Shown: positions 25,093 to 33,840 of the stretch, piece after piece
Layout of the letters: every line of letters begins with the position of its first letter
Position numbering within the stretch: position 1 is the stretch's first letter
NCBI GenBank assembly: GCA_963699225.1
Contig: OY969423.1
Location: forward strand, 2,232,001 to 2,296,000
Reading direction: 5' to 3'
DNA from: VRUE01 sp963699225
Lineage (GTDB): Bacteria > Actinomycetota > Thermoleophilia > Solirubrobacterales > 70-9
Length of the DNA stretch: 64,000 bases
Translations under genes and position numbers: made by a program
Notes under the pieces: generated by a model
What the model was told of the DNA's origin: nothing
The model's database searches: none
The model's input: only the letters and a program-made list of their open reading frames with translations

Positions 25093-28000
25093 TTGGCCGC
25101 CGGTGCGAAACAGAGTGCGGGGTCTGACCCCCTAAAGCCGTTCAGCGCCCCCGTCAGGCGCTGGTTCGAGGCGTCCTTCGAGGGTCCGACGCCGGCTCAG
25201 GCCGGCGGCTGGGAGGCGATCTCGAGCGGCGCCAACACGCTGATCTGCGCCCCGACCGGCTCGGGCAAGACGCTCGCCAGCTTCCTCTGGGGCATCGACA
25301 AGCTCTCGCGAGAGGACAATCGCGGCGACGGGGTTCGCCTTGTCTACATCTCGCCGCTGAAGGCCCTCTCCTACGACATCGAGCGCAACCTGCGCGCGCC
25401 CCTGCGCGGCATCGGCGCCGACATCTCAGTCGGCCTGCGCACCGGCGACACGCCGCAGAAAGAGCGGCGGGCGATGCAGAAAAACCCGCCCGACATCCTG
25501 ATCACCACGCCCGAGTCGCTCTACCTGATGCTCTCCTCGGCGGTTCGCGAGATCTTCTTCAGCACCGAGGCGGTCATCGTTGACGAGATTCACGCGGTGG
25601 CCCAATCGAAGCGGGGGTCGCACCTGGCGCTGTCCTTGGAGCGGCTGGAGCATCTGGTGAAGACTGGGGCGGATCGGCCCGCGGGAGATGCGCCGGGCCT
25701 TCAGCGCATTGGTCTATCGGCGACGCAGCGGCCGCTGGAGCGGATCGCGCAGTTCTTGGTTGGGCCCAAGCGCGAGTGCAGGATCGTGGACGCGGGCGTG
25801 GCTAAGGAGCTTGACCTGGAGATCGTGGTTCCCGTCGAGGACATGGCGGAACCGGGAGCTCCCGCTTTTCCCAACGAGGACGGAAATCCCACCGATGGTG
25901 AGCCTCTCGCTCACGTCCGCTCTATCTGGCCCGCGATCTACCCGGAGCTGCTGAAACTCGTCCAGGAACACACGTCAACCATCATCTTCGTCAACAACCG
26001 CCGCGCCTCGGAGCGCTTGGCCAAGCGCCTCAATGAGCTTGCGAATGGGGAAGGGGAACAGGAGCTGCCAGCTACCGAGCATGCGGGGACGAATGCGCCT
26101 GGGGCGGATGGGTCGAGTCCGTCGGGAACTCCCGGCGAAAGCCGGCCCGACGGACTCGACCCATCCGCCCCTCTCGAGATCGCCCGCGCCCACCACGGCT
26201 CCCTGAGTCATGAGGAGCGAACGATCGTCGAGGAGCTACTCAAGTCGGGCCAACTCCCGTGCCTGGTCGCGACGTCGTCCCTAGAGCTGGGAATCGACAT
26301 GGGCGCCGTAGACCTCGTGATCCAGGTCGAGTCACCCAAGTCGGTCAGCCGCGGCCTGCAGCGAGTCGGCCGCGCCGGTCACTCGCTGGGCGAGGTCTCG
26401 CGCGGCCGCATCTTCCCAAAGTTCCGCGCCGACCTGCTCGAGTGCGCAGTCGTCGCCAAGCGCATGCGCGAAGGGGCGATCGAGGAGACGGTGATCCCGC
26501 AGAACCCGCTCGACGTGCTTGCTCAGCAGCTGGTCGCGATGGCGGCCCTCGACGAGTGGGAGATCGACGAGGTCGAGCGCCTCGTCACCGCCTCGGAGCC
26601 TTTCCACGACCTCTCCCGCGAGCAGCTCGAGAACGTGCTCGACATGCTCGACGGCCGTTACCCCTCGGACCGCTTCGCTGAGCTGCGCCCGCGCATCGTC
26701 TGGGACCGCGCCGAGGGCACCATGCACGGCCGCAAAGGCGCCCGCTCGCTGGTCGTCACCAACGCCGGCACGATCCCCGACCGCGGTCTCTACGGTGTCC
26801 ATTTGCCGGACGGCCGCCGGGTCGGCGAGCTCGACGAGGAGATGGTCTACGAGGCCCGCCCCGGCCAGACCTTCCTGCTCGGCGCCACCACCTGGCGGAT
26901 CGAGGACATCACCCGCGACCGCGTCATCGTCACCCCGGCCCCGGGCGTGCCCGGGGCAGTGCCCTTCTGGAAGGGCGACGGGATCGGCCGCCCGGCCGAG
27001 CTGGGCAAGGCGATCGGCGCCTTCGCCCGCGAGGCCGTCTCGCGCGAGCCCAAGGAGCTGGCCGCCGAGTACGACCTCGACCGCCGCGCCGCCGAGAACC
27101 TGGTCGCCTACCTGCGCGAGCAGCAGGCCGCGACCCGGGTCGTCCCCTCCGACGAGACGATCGTGGTCGAGCGCTTCCGCGACGAGATCGGCGACTGGCG
27201 ACTCTGCGTGCTCTCGCCCTACGGCGGTCGCGTCCACGCCGCCTGGGGGCTGGCGCTCGCCGCCAAGATCCGCTCCGAGCGCGAACTCGAGGCCGACGCG
27301 ATCTGGTCCGACGAAGGCATCGTCATCCACCTCCCCGACGCCGACGAGCCGCCGCCCGCCGACCTGGTCCTGATCGAGCCCGACGAGGTCGAAGAGCTGA
27401 TCGTCGGCGAGCTTTCCGGCTCGGCCCTCTTCGGCTCCCACTTCCGCGAGAACGCCGCCCGCTCGCTGCTGCTTCCCCGCGCCTACCCGGGCAAGCGCAC
27501 GCCGCTTTGGCAGCAGCGGCTGAAGTCGCAGAGCCTGCTCGAAGTGGCCCGCGACTTCCCCCGCTTCCCGGTCGTGCTGGAGACCTACCGCGAGGTGTTG
27601 CGTGACGTGCTCGACCTGCCCGCGCTGGACGAGCTGCTGCGCGACCTGCACTCGCGCAAGCTCAGCCTGGTCGAGGTCGAGACCCCAACCGCCTCGCCCT
27701 TCGCCTCCTCGCTGCTCTTCGACTACGTCGCTGCCTACATGTACGAGGGGGATACGCCGAACGCCGAGCGGCGGGCGGCGGCGCTGGCTCTGGACCGCGA
27801 CCTGCTGCGCGAGCTGCTCGGCCAGGAGGAGCTGCGCGAGCTGCTCGATCCCGAGGCGCTCGAGGACGTCGAGGCTCAGCTGCAGCACCGCACCGAGGCC
27901 GGCCGGGCCGGCGATCGCGATGCCCTGCAGCAGGTCCTGCGCAACGTCGGCGACCTCACCGCCGGCGAGTGCGAGGAGCGGGTCAGCGAGGGCTACTCGG

Positions 28001-29637
28001 CCGCCTCGATGCTGGCGAAGCTGGTCGACGAGCGCCGCGCGGCGCTGGTGCGGATCAACGGCGAGGAGCGCTATATCGCCGCCGAGGACGCCGGCGTCTT
28101 CCGCGACGCCCTAGGCGTGCCCCCGCCAGCCGGCCTGCCGGAGACCTTCCTCGAGCAGCACCCCGATCCGCTCGCCACCCTGGTGCGCCGCTACGCCCGC
28201 ACCCACGGCCCCTTCCCGACCGTCCAGCTCGCCTCGCGCTACGGGGTCGACCCGATGCCGGCGCTGCGCGAGATGGAACGCTCGGGCAGCCTCGTCCGCG
28301 GCGAGCTGCTGCCGGGCGGCAGCGAACGCGAGTGGTGCGATTCCGACGTGCTGCGCCGCGTGCGCCGCGCCAGCCTCGCCCACCTGCGCCGCGAAGTCGA
28401 GCCCGCCGGTCGCGAGCGCTTCGCCCGCTTCCTGCCGAGCTGGCAGAACGTCGACGCTCATCGCGCCGCCGGCGCTGGGCCGGACCGGCTGCGCGAGGCG
28501 CTGGTGCCGCTGCAGGGAGTCACCCTGACGCCGAAGGTCTGGGAGGAGGACGTCCTGCCGCGCCGCCTCGGCGCCTACTCGCAGACCTGGCTCGACGAAC
28601 TCTGCACCAGCGGCGAGGTGGTCTGGATCGGCGCCGGAGCCCGCGGCCGCAGCGACGGTCGCATCGCCCTCTACTTCCGTGAAGATGTCCGCCTCGCCGG
28701 CCCGCCACCGGCCAATCTCAAGCTTGAGAAACCGGAGGGCGAGGTCCACGATGCGATCCGCGAGCGCCTCAGCGCCGGCCCCGATTTCTGGCTCGACCTG
28801 CTCGCCGACCTCGACCACCCGCCCGAGGAGCTGCACGCCGCCCTCTGGGACCTCGCCTGGGCGGGTGAGGTGACCAATGACGCCTTCTCGCCCCTGCGGG
28901 CGCCACGCCGCCGCGCCGCGCCGCCGCCCGACCAGCAGCGCGGCCGCCGCTTCGCCCGCCGCCGCGCCGCCGGCGCCGCTGTGCAGGGGCGCTGGTCGCT
29001 GACCGCGCCGCTCTTCGCCAACGCGCCGGCGGCGGGGCCGCGACTGCGCGCCCAGGCCGAGCTGATGCTCGAGCGCTACGGCATCGTCACCCGCGAGACC
29101 GTGCTCGCCGAGGGCATCCCCGGCGGCTTCTCCAGTCTCTACGCCGAGCTCGGCAACCTCGAGCTGCTCGGCACCGCCCGCCGCGGCTACTTCGTCGAGG
29201 GCCTTGGGGGCGCCCAGTTCGCCCTGCCCGGCGCGGTCGAGCGCCTGCGCTCGCTCCCCTACGAGGACGGCTCCTTCCAGCTCCTCGCTGCCACCGACCC
29301 CGCCAATCCCTACGGTGCCTCGCTGCCCTGGCCGAAGCCGGCAACCGGGCGCCGCCCCGCCCGCACACCCGGCGCACACGTGCTGATGCGCGACGGCGCG
29401 CCGCTGATCTACATCGAGCGCGGTGGCCGCGGCCTCGTCCGCCTCGTCGAGCTGAGCGCGGACGAGCTGACCGCCGCCGTGCATGCCCTCGCCGCCGAGG
29501 TCGCCGCCGGCCGCCTGCCCAAGCTGGCGCTGGAGAAACTAGATGGCGACCCGGTGATCGGCTCCGGCCAGGAGGACGTTTTGCTCGAGGCCGGCTTCAG
29601 CCGCGGCCCCCGCAAGCTCACTCTCGCGGCTCGCTGA
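25093..29637 (+). CDS. lhr: Lhr-family ATP-dependent DNA/RNA helicase (large helicase-related)
   Basis: A 1514-aa superfamily 2 helicase annotated from TTG 25093. Walker A ICAPTGSGKT (residues 51-60), the DEIH box (about 164-167, VDEIHAVAQSKRGSHLALSLERL), ATSSLELGIDMG and motif VI LQRVGRAGHS identify the Lhr core; the 1500-aa length includes the Lhr C-terminal extension with winged helix and crosslinking-like domains. Lhr proteins act in DNA repair. Residues about 317-357 are an insertion encoded partly by a palindromic element. The N-terminal about 15 residues span a GGGGTC-type palindrome, so the true start may be later. It stands alone, ended by a hairpin. Confidence 0.93.
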   Translation: MAAGAKQSAGSDPLKPFSAPVRRWFEASFEGPTPAQAGGWEAISSGANTLICAPTGSGKTLASFLWGIDKLSREDNRGDGVRLVYISPLKALSYDIERNLRAPLRGIGADISVGLRTGDTPQKERRAMQKNPPDILITTPESLYLMLSSAVREIFFSTEAVIVDEIHAVAQSKRGSHLALSLERLEHLVKTGADRPAGDAPGLQRIGLSATQRPLERIAQFLVGPKRECRIVDAGVAKELDLEIVVPVEDMAEPGAPAFPNEDGNPTDGEPLAHVRSIWPAIYPELLKLVQEHTSTIIFVNNRRASERLAKRLNELANGEGEQELPATEHAGTNAPGADGSSPSGTPGESRPDGLDPSAPLEIARAHHGSLSHEERTIVEELLKSGQLPCLVATSSLELGIDMGAVDLVIQVESPKSVSRGLQRVGRAGHSLGEVSRGRIFPKFRADLLECAVVAKRMREGAIEETVIPQNPLDVLAQQLVAMAALDEWEIDEVERLVTASEPFHDLSREQLENVLDMLDGRYPSDRFAELRPRIVWDRAEGTMHGRKGARSLVVTNAGTIPDRGLYGVHLPDGRRVGELDEEMVYEARPGQTFLLGATTWRIEDITRDRVIVTPAPGVPGAVPFWKGDGIGRPAELGKAIGAFAREAVSREPKELAAEYDLDRRAAENLVAYLREQQAATRVVPSDETIVVERFRDEIGDWRLCVLSPYGGRVHAAWGLALAAKIRSERELEADAIWSDEGIVIHLPDADEPPPADLVLIEPDEVEELIVGELSGSALFGSHFRENAARSLLLPRAYPGKRTPLWQQRLKSQSLLEVARDFPRFPVVLETYREVLRDVLDLPALDELLRDLHSRKLSLVEVETPTASPFASSLLFDYVAAYMYEGDTPNAERRAAALALDRDLLRELLGQEELRELLDPEALEDVEAQLQHRTEAGRAGDRDALQQVLRNVGDLTAGECEERVSEGYSAASMLAKLVDERRAALVRINGEERYIAAEDAGVFRDALGVPPPAGLPETFLEQHPDPLATLVRRYARTHGPFPTVQLASRYGVDPMPALREMERSGSLVRGELLPGGSEREWCDSDVLRRVRRASLAHLRREVEPAGRERFARFLPSWQNVDAHRAAGAGPDRLREALVPLQGVTLTPKVWEEDVLPRRLGAYSQTWLDELCTSGEVVWIGAGARGRSDGRIALYFREDVRLAGPPPANLKLEKPEGEVHDAIRERLSAGPDFWLDLLADLDHPPEELHAALWDLAWAGEVTNDAFSPLRAPRRRAAPPPDQQRGRRFARRRAAGAAVQGRWSLTAPLFANAPAAGPRLRAQAELMLERYGIVTRETVLAEGIPGGFSSLYAELGNLELLGTARRGYFVEGLGGAQFALPGAVERLRSLPYEDGSFQLLAATDPANPYGASLPWPKPATGRRPARTPGAHVLMRDGAPLIYIERGGRGLVRLVELSADELTAAVHALAAEVAAGRLPKLALEKLDGDPVIGSGQEDVLLEAGFSRGPRKLTLAAR
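25119..25131. repeat. GGGGTC-T-GACCCC short palindrome
   Basis: A six-base-arm palindrome with one central base at the very start of the helicase frame. Short GGGGTC/GACCCC palindromes of this kind recur in many bacterial genomes as REP-like units. Only this copy was seen in the window. It would be translated as part of the predicted N-terminus (SAGSDPL), which is not conserved in Lhr proteins. Confidence 0.45.
26101..26171. repeat. 71-bp palindromic element inserted in frame in lhr
   Basis: Two 26-bp arms (26101-26126 and 26146-26171) are exact reverse complements. The 19-base loop itself contains a five-pair stem closed by GAAA (26132-26145). The element keeps the reading frame and encodes a Gly/Ser/Pro/Asp-rich linker between helicase motifs, in a stretch (residues about 317-357) with no counterpart in ordinary Lhr proteins. 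It looks like an inserted palindromic element tolerated as a surface loop. Confidence 0.75.
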
Positions 29638-29645
29638 GCGGGCCC

Positions 29646-29690
29646 GGTGCAACGTCTTCTCCGTCCATCGGGCGGAAAAAACGCTGCACC
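29646..29690. terminator. imperfect hairpin between lhr and the Crp/Fnr gene
   Basis: GGTGCA (29646-29651) pairs with TGCACC (29685-29690); inside, CGT/ACG and a run around CTCCGTCC/GGGCGGAA extend the stem with a few mismatches. It starts 9 bases after the lhr stop and ends 17 bases before the next ATG, so it can end lhr transcription. Confidence 0.55.
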
Positions 29691-29707
29691 AGGGATAATC
29701 AAGGGCG

Positions 29708-30409
29708 ATGGCAGATCGTGAGGAGGGGTCGGGGCCGGTCGCGCTGCTGCGTAGCGTGCCGCTCTTCGCCGATCTCGAGGAAGGGGAGCTGGAGCGCTTC
29801 TCGCGGGTCGCGGTCGCTCGCTCCTTTCCCGCTGGCACGCGCGTCTTCCACGAGGGCGACCATTCCGACGCCTGTTACATCGTCCGCGACGGCAACTTCC
29901 GCGTCACCCGCGAGCATTCCGACGGGCGGGCGATCACCCTGGCGAGTCTCGGGCCCGGCGACATCTTCGGCGAGCTGGCGATGCTCGACGGCGAGGTGCG
30001 CTCGGCCAGCGTCGAAGCGCTCAGCGACGGCGAGCTGTTGGCGCTACCTGCCGGCGAGGTGCGGGCGCTGCTGGCCCGCCATCCCGAGATCACGGTGAAG
30101 TTGATCGCTGCCCTGGTCAGGCGCCTTCGCACCGCCAACGAGCGGATCTCGCGCCAGTCCTTCCAGACCGTGCCCAGTCGCGTCGCCGGTGTCCTCTCCC
30201 AGCTGGTCGCCGAGGAGTCGCCGCGGGAGGGGGAGGGCAACGAGGTGACGATCCGCATGAACCAGGCTGACCTGGCTCAGCTCGCCGGCACCTCGCGCGA
30301 GAGCGTCAGCCGCTTCCTCGCCGACCTCGAGCGCGCCGGTGTAGTCCGTCCCGGCCGCGGTCGGGTTACCGTGCTGGCGCCGGAGAAGCTGCACAACTAC
30401 ATCTTCTGA
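29708..30409 (+). CDS. Crp/Fnr family transcriptional regulator
   Basis: A 233-aa protein from ATG 29708. Residues about 15-125 form a cyclic-nucleotide-binding beta-roll (FPAGTRVFHEGDHSDACYIV, GPGDIFGELAMLDGEVRSASV); the GELAML block with its Arg resembles cAMP-binding members. Residues about 170-225 are the winged helix (VTIRMNQADLAQLAGTSRESVSRFLADLERAGVV). No cysteine cluster for an Fe-S sensor is visible, which argues for the Crp branch. It stands alone downstream of a hairpin and converges on the RTX gene. Targets unknown. Confidence 0.9.
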   Translation: MADREEGSGPVALLRSVPLFADLEEGELERFSRVAVARSFPAGTRVFHEGDHSDACYIVRDGNFRVTREHSDGRAITLASLGPGDIFGELAMLDGEVRSASVEALSDGELLALPAGEVRALLARHPEITVKLIAALVRRLRTANERISRQSFQTVPSRVAGVLSQLVAEESPREGEGNEVTIRMNQADLAQLAGTSRESVSRFLADLERAGVVRPGRGRVTVLAPEKLHNYIF

Positions 30410-30415
30410 GCTTGC

Positions 30416-32314
30416 TCAGCAGCTAATCGGTTTGGGGTCCGACGAATCCGTGCTGGCGTCGTCGTTGCCCGGACCGCAGTCGATCGATTTGTCGTGCTGG
30501 CCGTCGATCGCTTCAACCGAGTCGTTGCCGCCCTTGCCGATGAACGTGTCGGCGCCGGTATGGCCGAAGAGACTATTGGCGCCGTTGTCGCCGATCAGCG
30601 TGTCCGGACCGTCGGAGCCCTCGAGGTCCTCGTTGTCGCCGAGGACCTGGTCAGGCGTGCCGCAGCCGGGAGGGCCGCCGGTACCGCCCAGTTCGACGCG
30701 CATGTTGGCGTTGGAGCGACCGTAGGAGACCGTGTCCTCGCCGGGCCCGCCGCTGTAGGTGTGACCCTGGCAGACCTCGACCGAGGAGACCAGCAGGTCG
30801 TTGCCGGGCCCGCCGCTGAGCTGGTCGGCGCCGGGATCGGCGTAAAGCACGTCGCTGCCACCGTTGCCGATCAGAGTGTCGTTGCCGTCGTTGGGACCGT
30901 TGTAATTCTCGCCCGCTTCCAGCACGTCATCGCCGGGCCCGCCGCTGAGCGTGTCGCTGCCGGCGTTGCCGTTGGCCCGCACTTTGACGCTGGTCGGGAC
31001 GCTTTCGCTGACGTTGATCGAGTCGTCACCGTCACCGCCGGTGATCACGAGCAGGCCGGTCGCGGTGCTGGTCGGGCAGCTGACGGTTGCGATCGGGCTG
31101 CTCGCGGTCGACGATTCGCAGCCTTCGCCAGAGACGATCGGACCGTTTTCGGTCACCGTCCAGATGCCGTTGCTGAAGGAGACGTGGATGTCGTTGGCGA
31201 GGCCGTCACCCTGCACGATCAGGCTGCTGCCGTCGAGACCCTGGTTGAGGATGACGAAGGTGCCGTTGCCCGGCGGGGCCTCTTCGGGTCCGCATGAGTA
31301 CTCGGCGGCGAAGCCTTCACATTCATCGGTGCCCTGGCCGCCGAAAGCTTCGTCGGGGCCGCCCATGCCGTCGAGGTCGTCGTTGCCGACGCCGCCGTCG
31401 AGGCGATTGAATTCGCTGTCGCCGATGATCGCGTCGGCCTGTGGTGAGCCGACTACGTCCTCGAAGCCCTGCAGGGTGTCATGGCCATCCCCTTTGGAGC
31501 GACCGGAGGAGAGGTCGACGGTGACCGAGCCGCGGGTGGCGCTGGCGTAGGAGACGATGTCGTTGGTGCCGGGGCCGCCATCGAGGGCGTCTTCGCCGCT
31601 GTCGCCGCGGACGATGTCGCCGTCGCCTTCGCCGCCGTCGGCATGGTCGCTGCCGGCGCCGCCGTAGACGAAGTCACTGCCCGCTCCCCCTTCGAGGTCG
31701 GGATCGTCGCCGGGGCCGCCTTCGACCTGATCGTCGCCGGCCCCGCCTTCAATTTCGTCGTTGCCCTTGTCGCCGAGCAGCAGGTCGTTGCCGGCGCCAC
31801 CGTTCTCGTCGTCGCTGCCCTTTTCACCGTTGACGTAGTCATTGCCGGCCTCGCCCTTGAGGTCATCCGGCCCTTTCTGGCCGAGCAGCTTGTCGTCGCC
31901 GCTACCGCCGACGATGTTGTCCTTGCCCTTGGCGCCAACCAGGTCGTCATTGCCGCTACCGCCGTCGAGGTGATCGGAGCCGGTATCGCCATCGATATGG
32001 TCGTCGCCGCCTTCGCCGTAGATCTTGTCGAAGCCCTTGCCGCCGTAGATCTTGTCGTTGCCGGGCCCACCGCAGATCGTGTCGTTGCCGTTTGTCCCGC
32101 CGTAGATCGTGTCGTCACCACCGCCGCCATAAATCACGTCGCTGGCGCCTTTGCCGTGGATCACGTCGTTGCCGGGAGTGCCGACGATCGTCGCGTGCTT
32201 GCCGTGGCAGCTAGCCGCGCTGGCGACGCTAGCGAAGACGAGCAGGAGGAGCACGACCCCGGAGATGGACATGAACATTGAACGGGGAAGACCCCTGGCT
32301 GCGGATTTGCTCAT
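30416..32314 (-). CDS. secreted RTX-type calcium-binding repeat protein
   Basis: About 632 aa from ATG 32314 (GTG 32323 also possible). After a signal peptide (MSISGVVLLLLVFASVASAA) come many nonapeptide repeats of the form GGxGxDxxx (YGGGGDDTIYGG, DGGSGNDDLVG, GGAGNDLLLGD), the calcium-binding beta-roll of hemolysin-type proteins, in two blocks around a non-repeat region (about 350-450). No toxin or enzyme domain is visible, so it is probably a Ca2+-stabilised surface or matrix protein. A signal peptide rather than a C-terminal type I signal indicates Sec export. Confidence 0.88.
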   Translation of the reverse strand: MSKSAARGLPRSMFMSISGVVLLLLVFASVASAASCHGKHATIVGTPGNDVIHGKGASDVIYGGGGDDTIYGGTNGNDTICGGPGNDKIYGGKGFDKIYGEGGDDHIDGDTGSDHLDGGSGNDDLVGAKGKDNIVGGSGDDKLLGQKGPDDLKGEAGNDYVNGEKGSDDENGGAGNDLLLGDKGNDEIEGGAGDDQVEGGPGDDPDLEGGAGSDFVYGGAGSDHADGGEGDGDIVRGDSGEDALDGGPGTNDIVSYASATRGSVTVDLSSGRSKGDGHDTLQGFEDVVGSPQADAIIGDSEFNRLDGGVGNDDLDGMGGPDEAFGGQGTDECEGFAAEYSCGPEEAPPGNGTFVILNQGLDGSSLIVQGDGLANDIHVSFSNGIWTVTENGPIVSGEGCESSTASSPIATVSCPTSTATGLLVITGGDGDDSINVSESVPTSVKVRANGNAGSDTLSGGPGDDVLEAGENYNGPNDGNDTLIGNGGSDVLYADPGADQLSGGPGNDLLVSSVEVCQGHTYSGGPGEDTVSYGRSNANMRVELGGTGGPPGCGTPDQVLGDNEDLEGSDGPDTLIGDNGANSLFGHTGADTFIGKGGNDSVEAIDGQHDKSIDCGPGNDDASTDSSDPKPISC

Positions 32315-32472
32315 GGCTTCCACATCGACCGTTTTGCCTCGATCTACACTTCTGAAAGACGAACGTTCAAAACTAAGTAGACCGTTCGTCCACAGCTAAA
32401 ACCCGACTCGAGCCCGGAGATCACGCTGAGGTCGATGCCGCCTTCGGCCCGGTCAGATACGCTCGCGGCTCG

Positions 32473-32877
32473 ATGCGGGGCGGTATCTACGTACTCAACT
32501 TCTACTCGCCGGTCTTCGTCGACCAGCTCAAGCGCGGCCGCAAGACGGCGACGATTCGGCTTGGCGACAAGAGCAACAAGTACGAGCGCGGCCAGGTTGT
32601 CTGGATCACGGTCGGCTTTCGTCACAGCCCGCGCGAGAAGATCTTCACCGCGGTGATCGACGACGTCGAGGTCAAGCGCGTCTCCGAGCTCTCACCGCGC
32701 GACATCGAGCACGACAACCCGGAGTTCCGCCGGCTCGAGGAGGAGATCAAGTTCCTCGAACAGATCTATGGCAAGCCGGTCGCCCCCGACGAATCGGTCA
32801 CCGTGATTCGCTTTTCGCAGATCGTCGAGCCGCCCGGGGCTCACTTCGGCAATGGCGAGACGCCGCACCACAATTGA
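32473..32877 (+). CDS. ASCH-domain-like protein
   Basis: A 134-aa soluble protein. LNFYSPVFVDQLKRGRKTATIRLGDKSNKYERGQVVWIT fits the ASCH/PUA-like beta-barrel pattern (substrate-site KTATIR, then a Gly after a charged turn), and VIDDVEVKRVSELS continues the fold. ASCH proteins are thought to bind RNA or to be nucleoside amidohydrolases. It precedes the SRPBCC gene by 33 bases. Assigned by fold pattern only. Confidence 0.65.
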   Translation: MRGGIYVLNFYSPVFVDQLKRGRKTATIRLGDKSNKYERGQVVWITVGFRHSPREKIFTAVIDDVEVKRVSELSPRDIEHDNPEFRRLEEEIKFLEQIYGKPVAPDESVTVIRFSQIVEPPGAHFGNGETPHHN

Positions 32878-32910
32878 TCCCGCCGCCCGCCTGATCCGTA
32901 TCTAGATCCG

Positions 32911-33384
<474 letters not shown>

Positions 33385-33409
33385 GTTGCCGCCGAGGGCG
33401 CGCCCTCGC

Positions 33410-33449
33410 TATCTTTCCTGCGACTGGCACTCTCCACCCGAGAGTGCCA
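33410..33449 (+). promoter_or_regulatory. groES promoter with CIRCE operator
   Basis: TGGCACTC (33425-33432), nine bases, GAGTGCCA (33442-33449) is a CIRCE element, the HrcA repressor site of chaperonin operons (consensus TTAGCACTC-N9-GAGTGCTAA). A TATCTT at 33410-33415 would place the transcription start at the operator edge, as expected for repression by HrcA. The ATG of groES follows 55 bases later with GGAGG before it. Confidence 0.88.
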
Positions 33450-33504
33450 AGAGTTCCGATCTTTTTGTTCCCAGCCACTACTGATCCATGATGGAGGTAT
33501 ACGG

Positions 33505-33792
33505 ATGAAGCTGAAGCCCCTCGGGGACCGGCTGATCGTGAAGCCGATCGAGGAGGAGGAAACGACTGCCAGCGGCATCGTTCTCCCCGACACGGCCAAG
33601 GAGAAGCCCCAGAAGGGCAAGGTCGTCGCCGTCGGCGATGGCGCGATCAACGAGGACGGCACTCGCCGCCCGCTCGACGTGAGCGAGGGCGACGAGGTCC
33701 TCTACTCCAAATACGGCGGCACCGAGGTCACCGTCGAGGATGACGAGCTGCTCGTGCTGCGCGAGTCAGACGTCCTCGCCAAGCTCGGTTAA
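33505..33792 (+). CDS. groS: co-chaperonin GroES
   Basis: A 95-aa protein, the full family length. LKPLGDRLIVKPIEEEETTASGIVLPDTAKEKPQKGKVVAVG includes the mobile loop (EEETTASGIVLPDTA) that binds GroEL; EVLYSKYGGTEV and the C-terminal VLRESDVLAKLG complete the beta-barrel. The heptameric lid closes the GroEL cage. It is first in a heat-shock operon behind a CIRCE element; groEL follows after 48 bases. Confidence 0.97.
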   Translation: MKLKPLGDRLIVKPIEEEETTASGIVLPDTAKEKPQKGKVVAVGDGAINEDGTRRPLDVSEGDEVLYSKYGGTEVTVEDDELLVLRESDVLAKLG

Positions 33793-33840
33793 CCGGCCGC
33801 CCAACCAGGACTTAGAAGAACCAAGGAGGACTGAAAACAC

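Noticed and set aside
26332..27888. 518-aa minus-strand open frame inside lhr
   Set aside because: It is a complement-strand shadow of a well-conserved helicase region; no motif and no ribosome site.
31453..32130. CRISPR-like array in the 30.4-32.3 kb repeats
   Set aside because: The regular repeats are codons of the GGxGxDxxx calcium-binding nonapeptides of the RTX protein, not spaced direct repeats.
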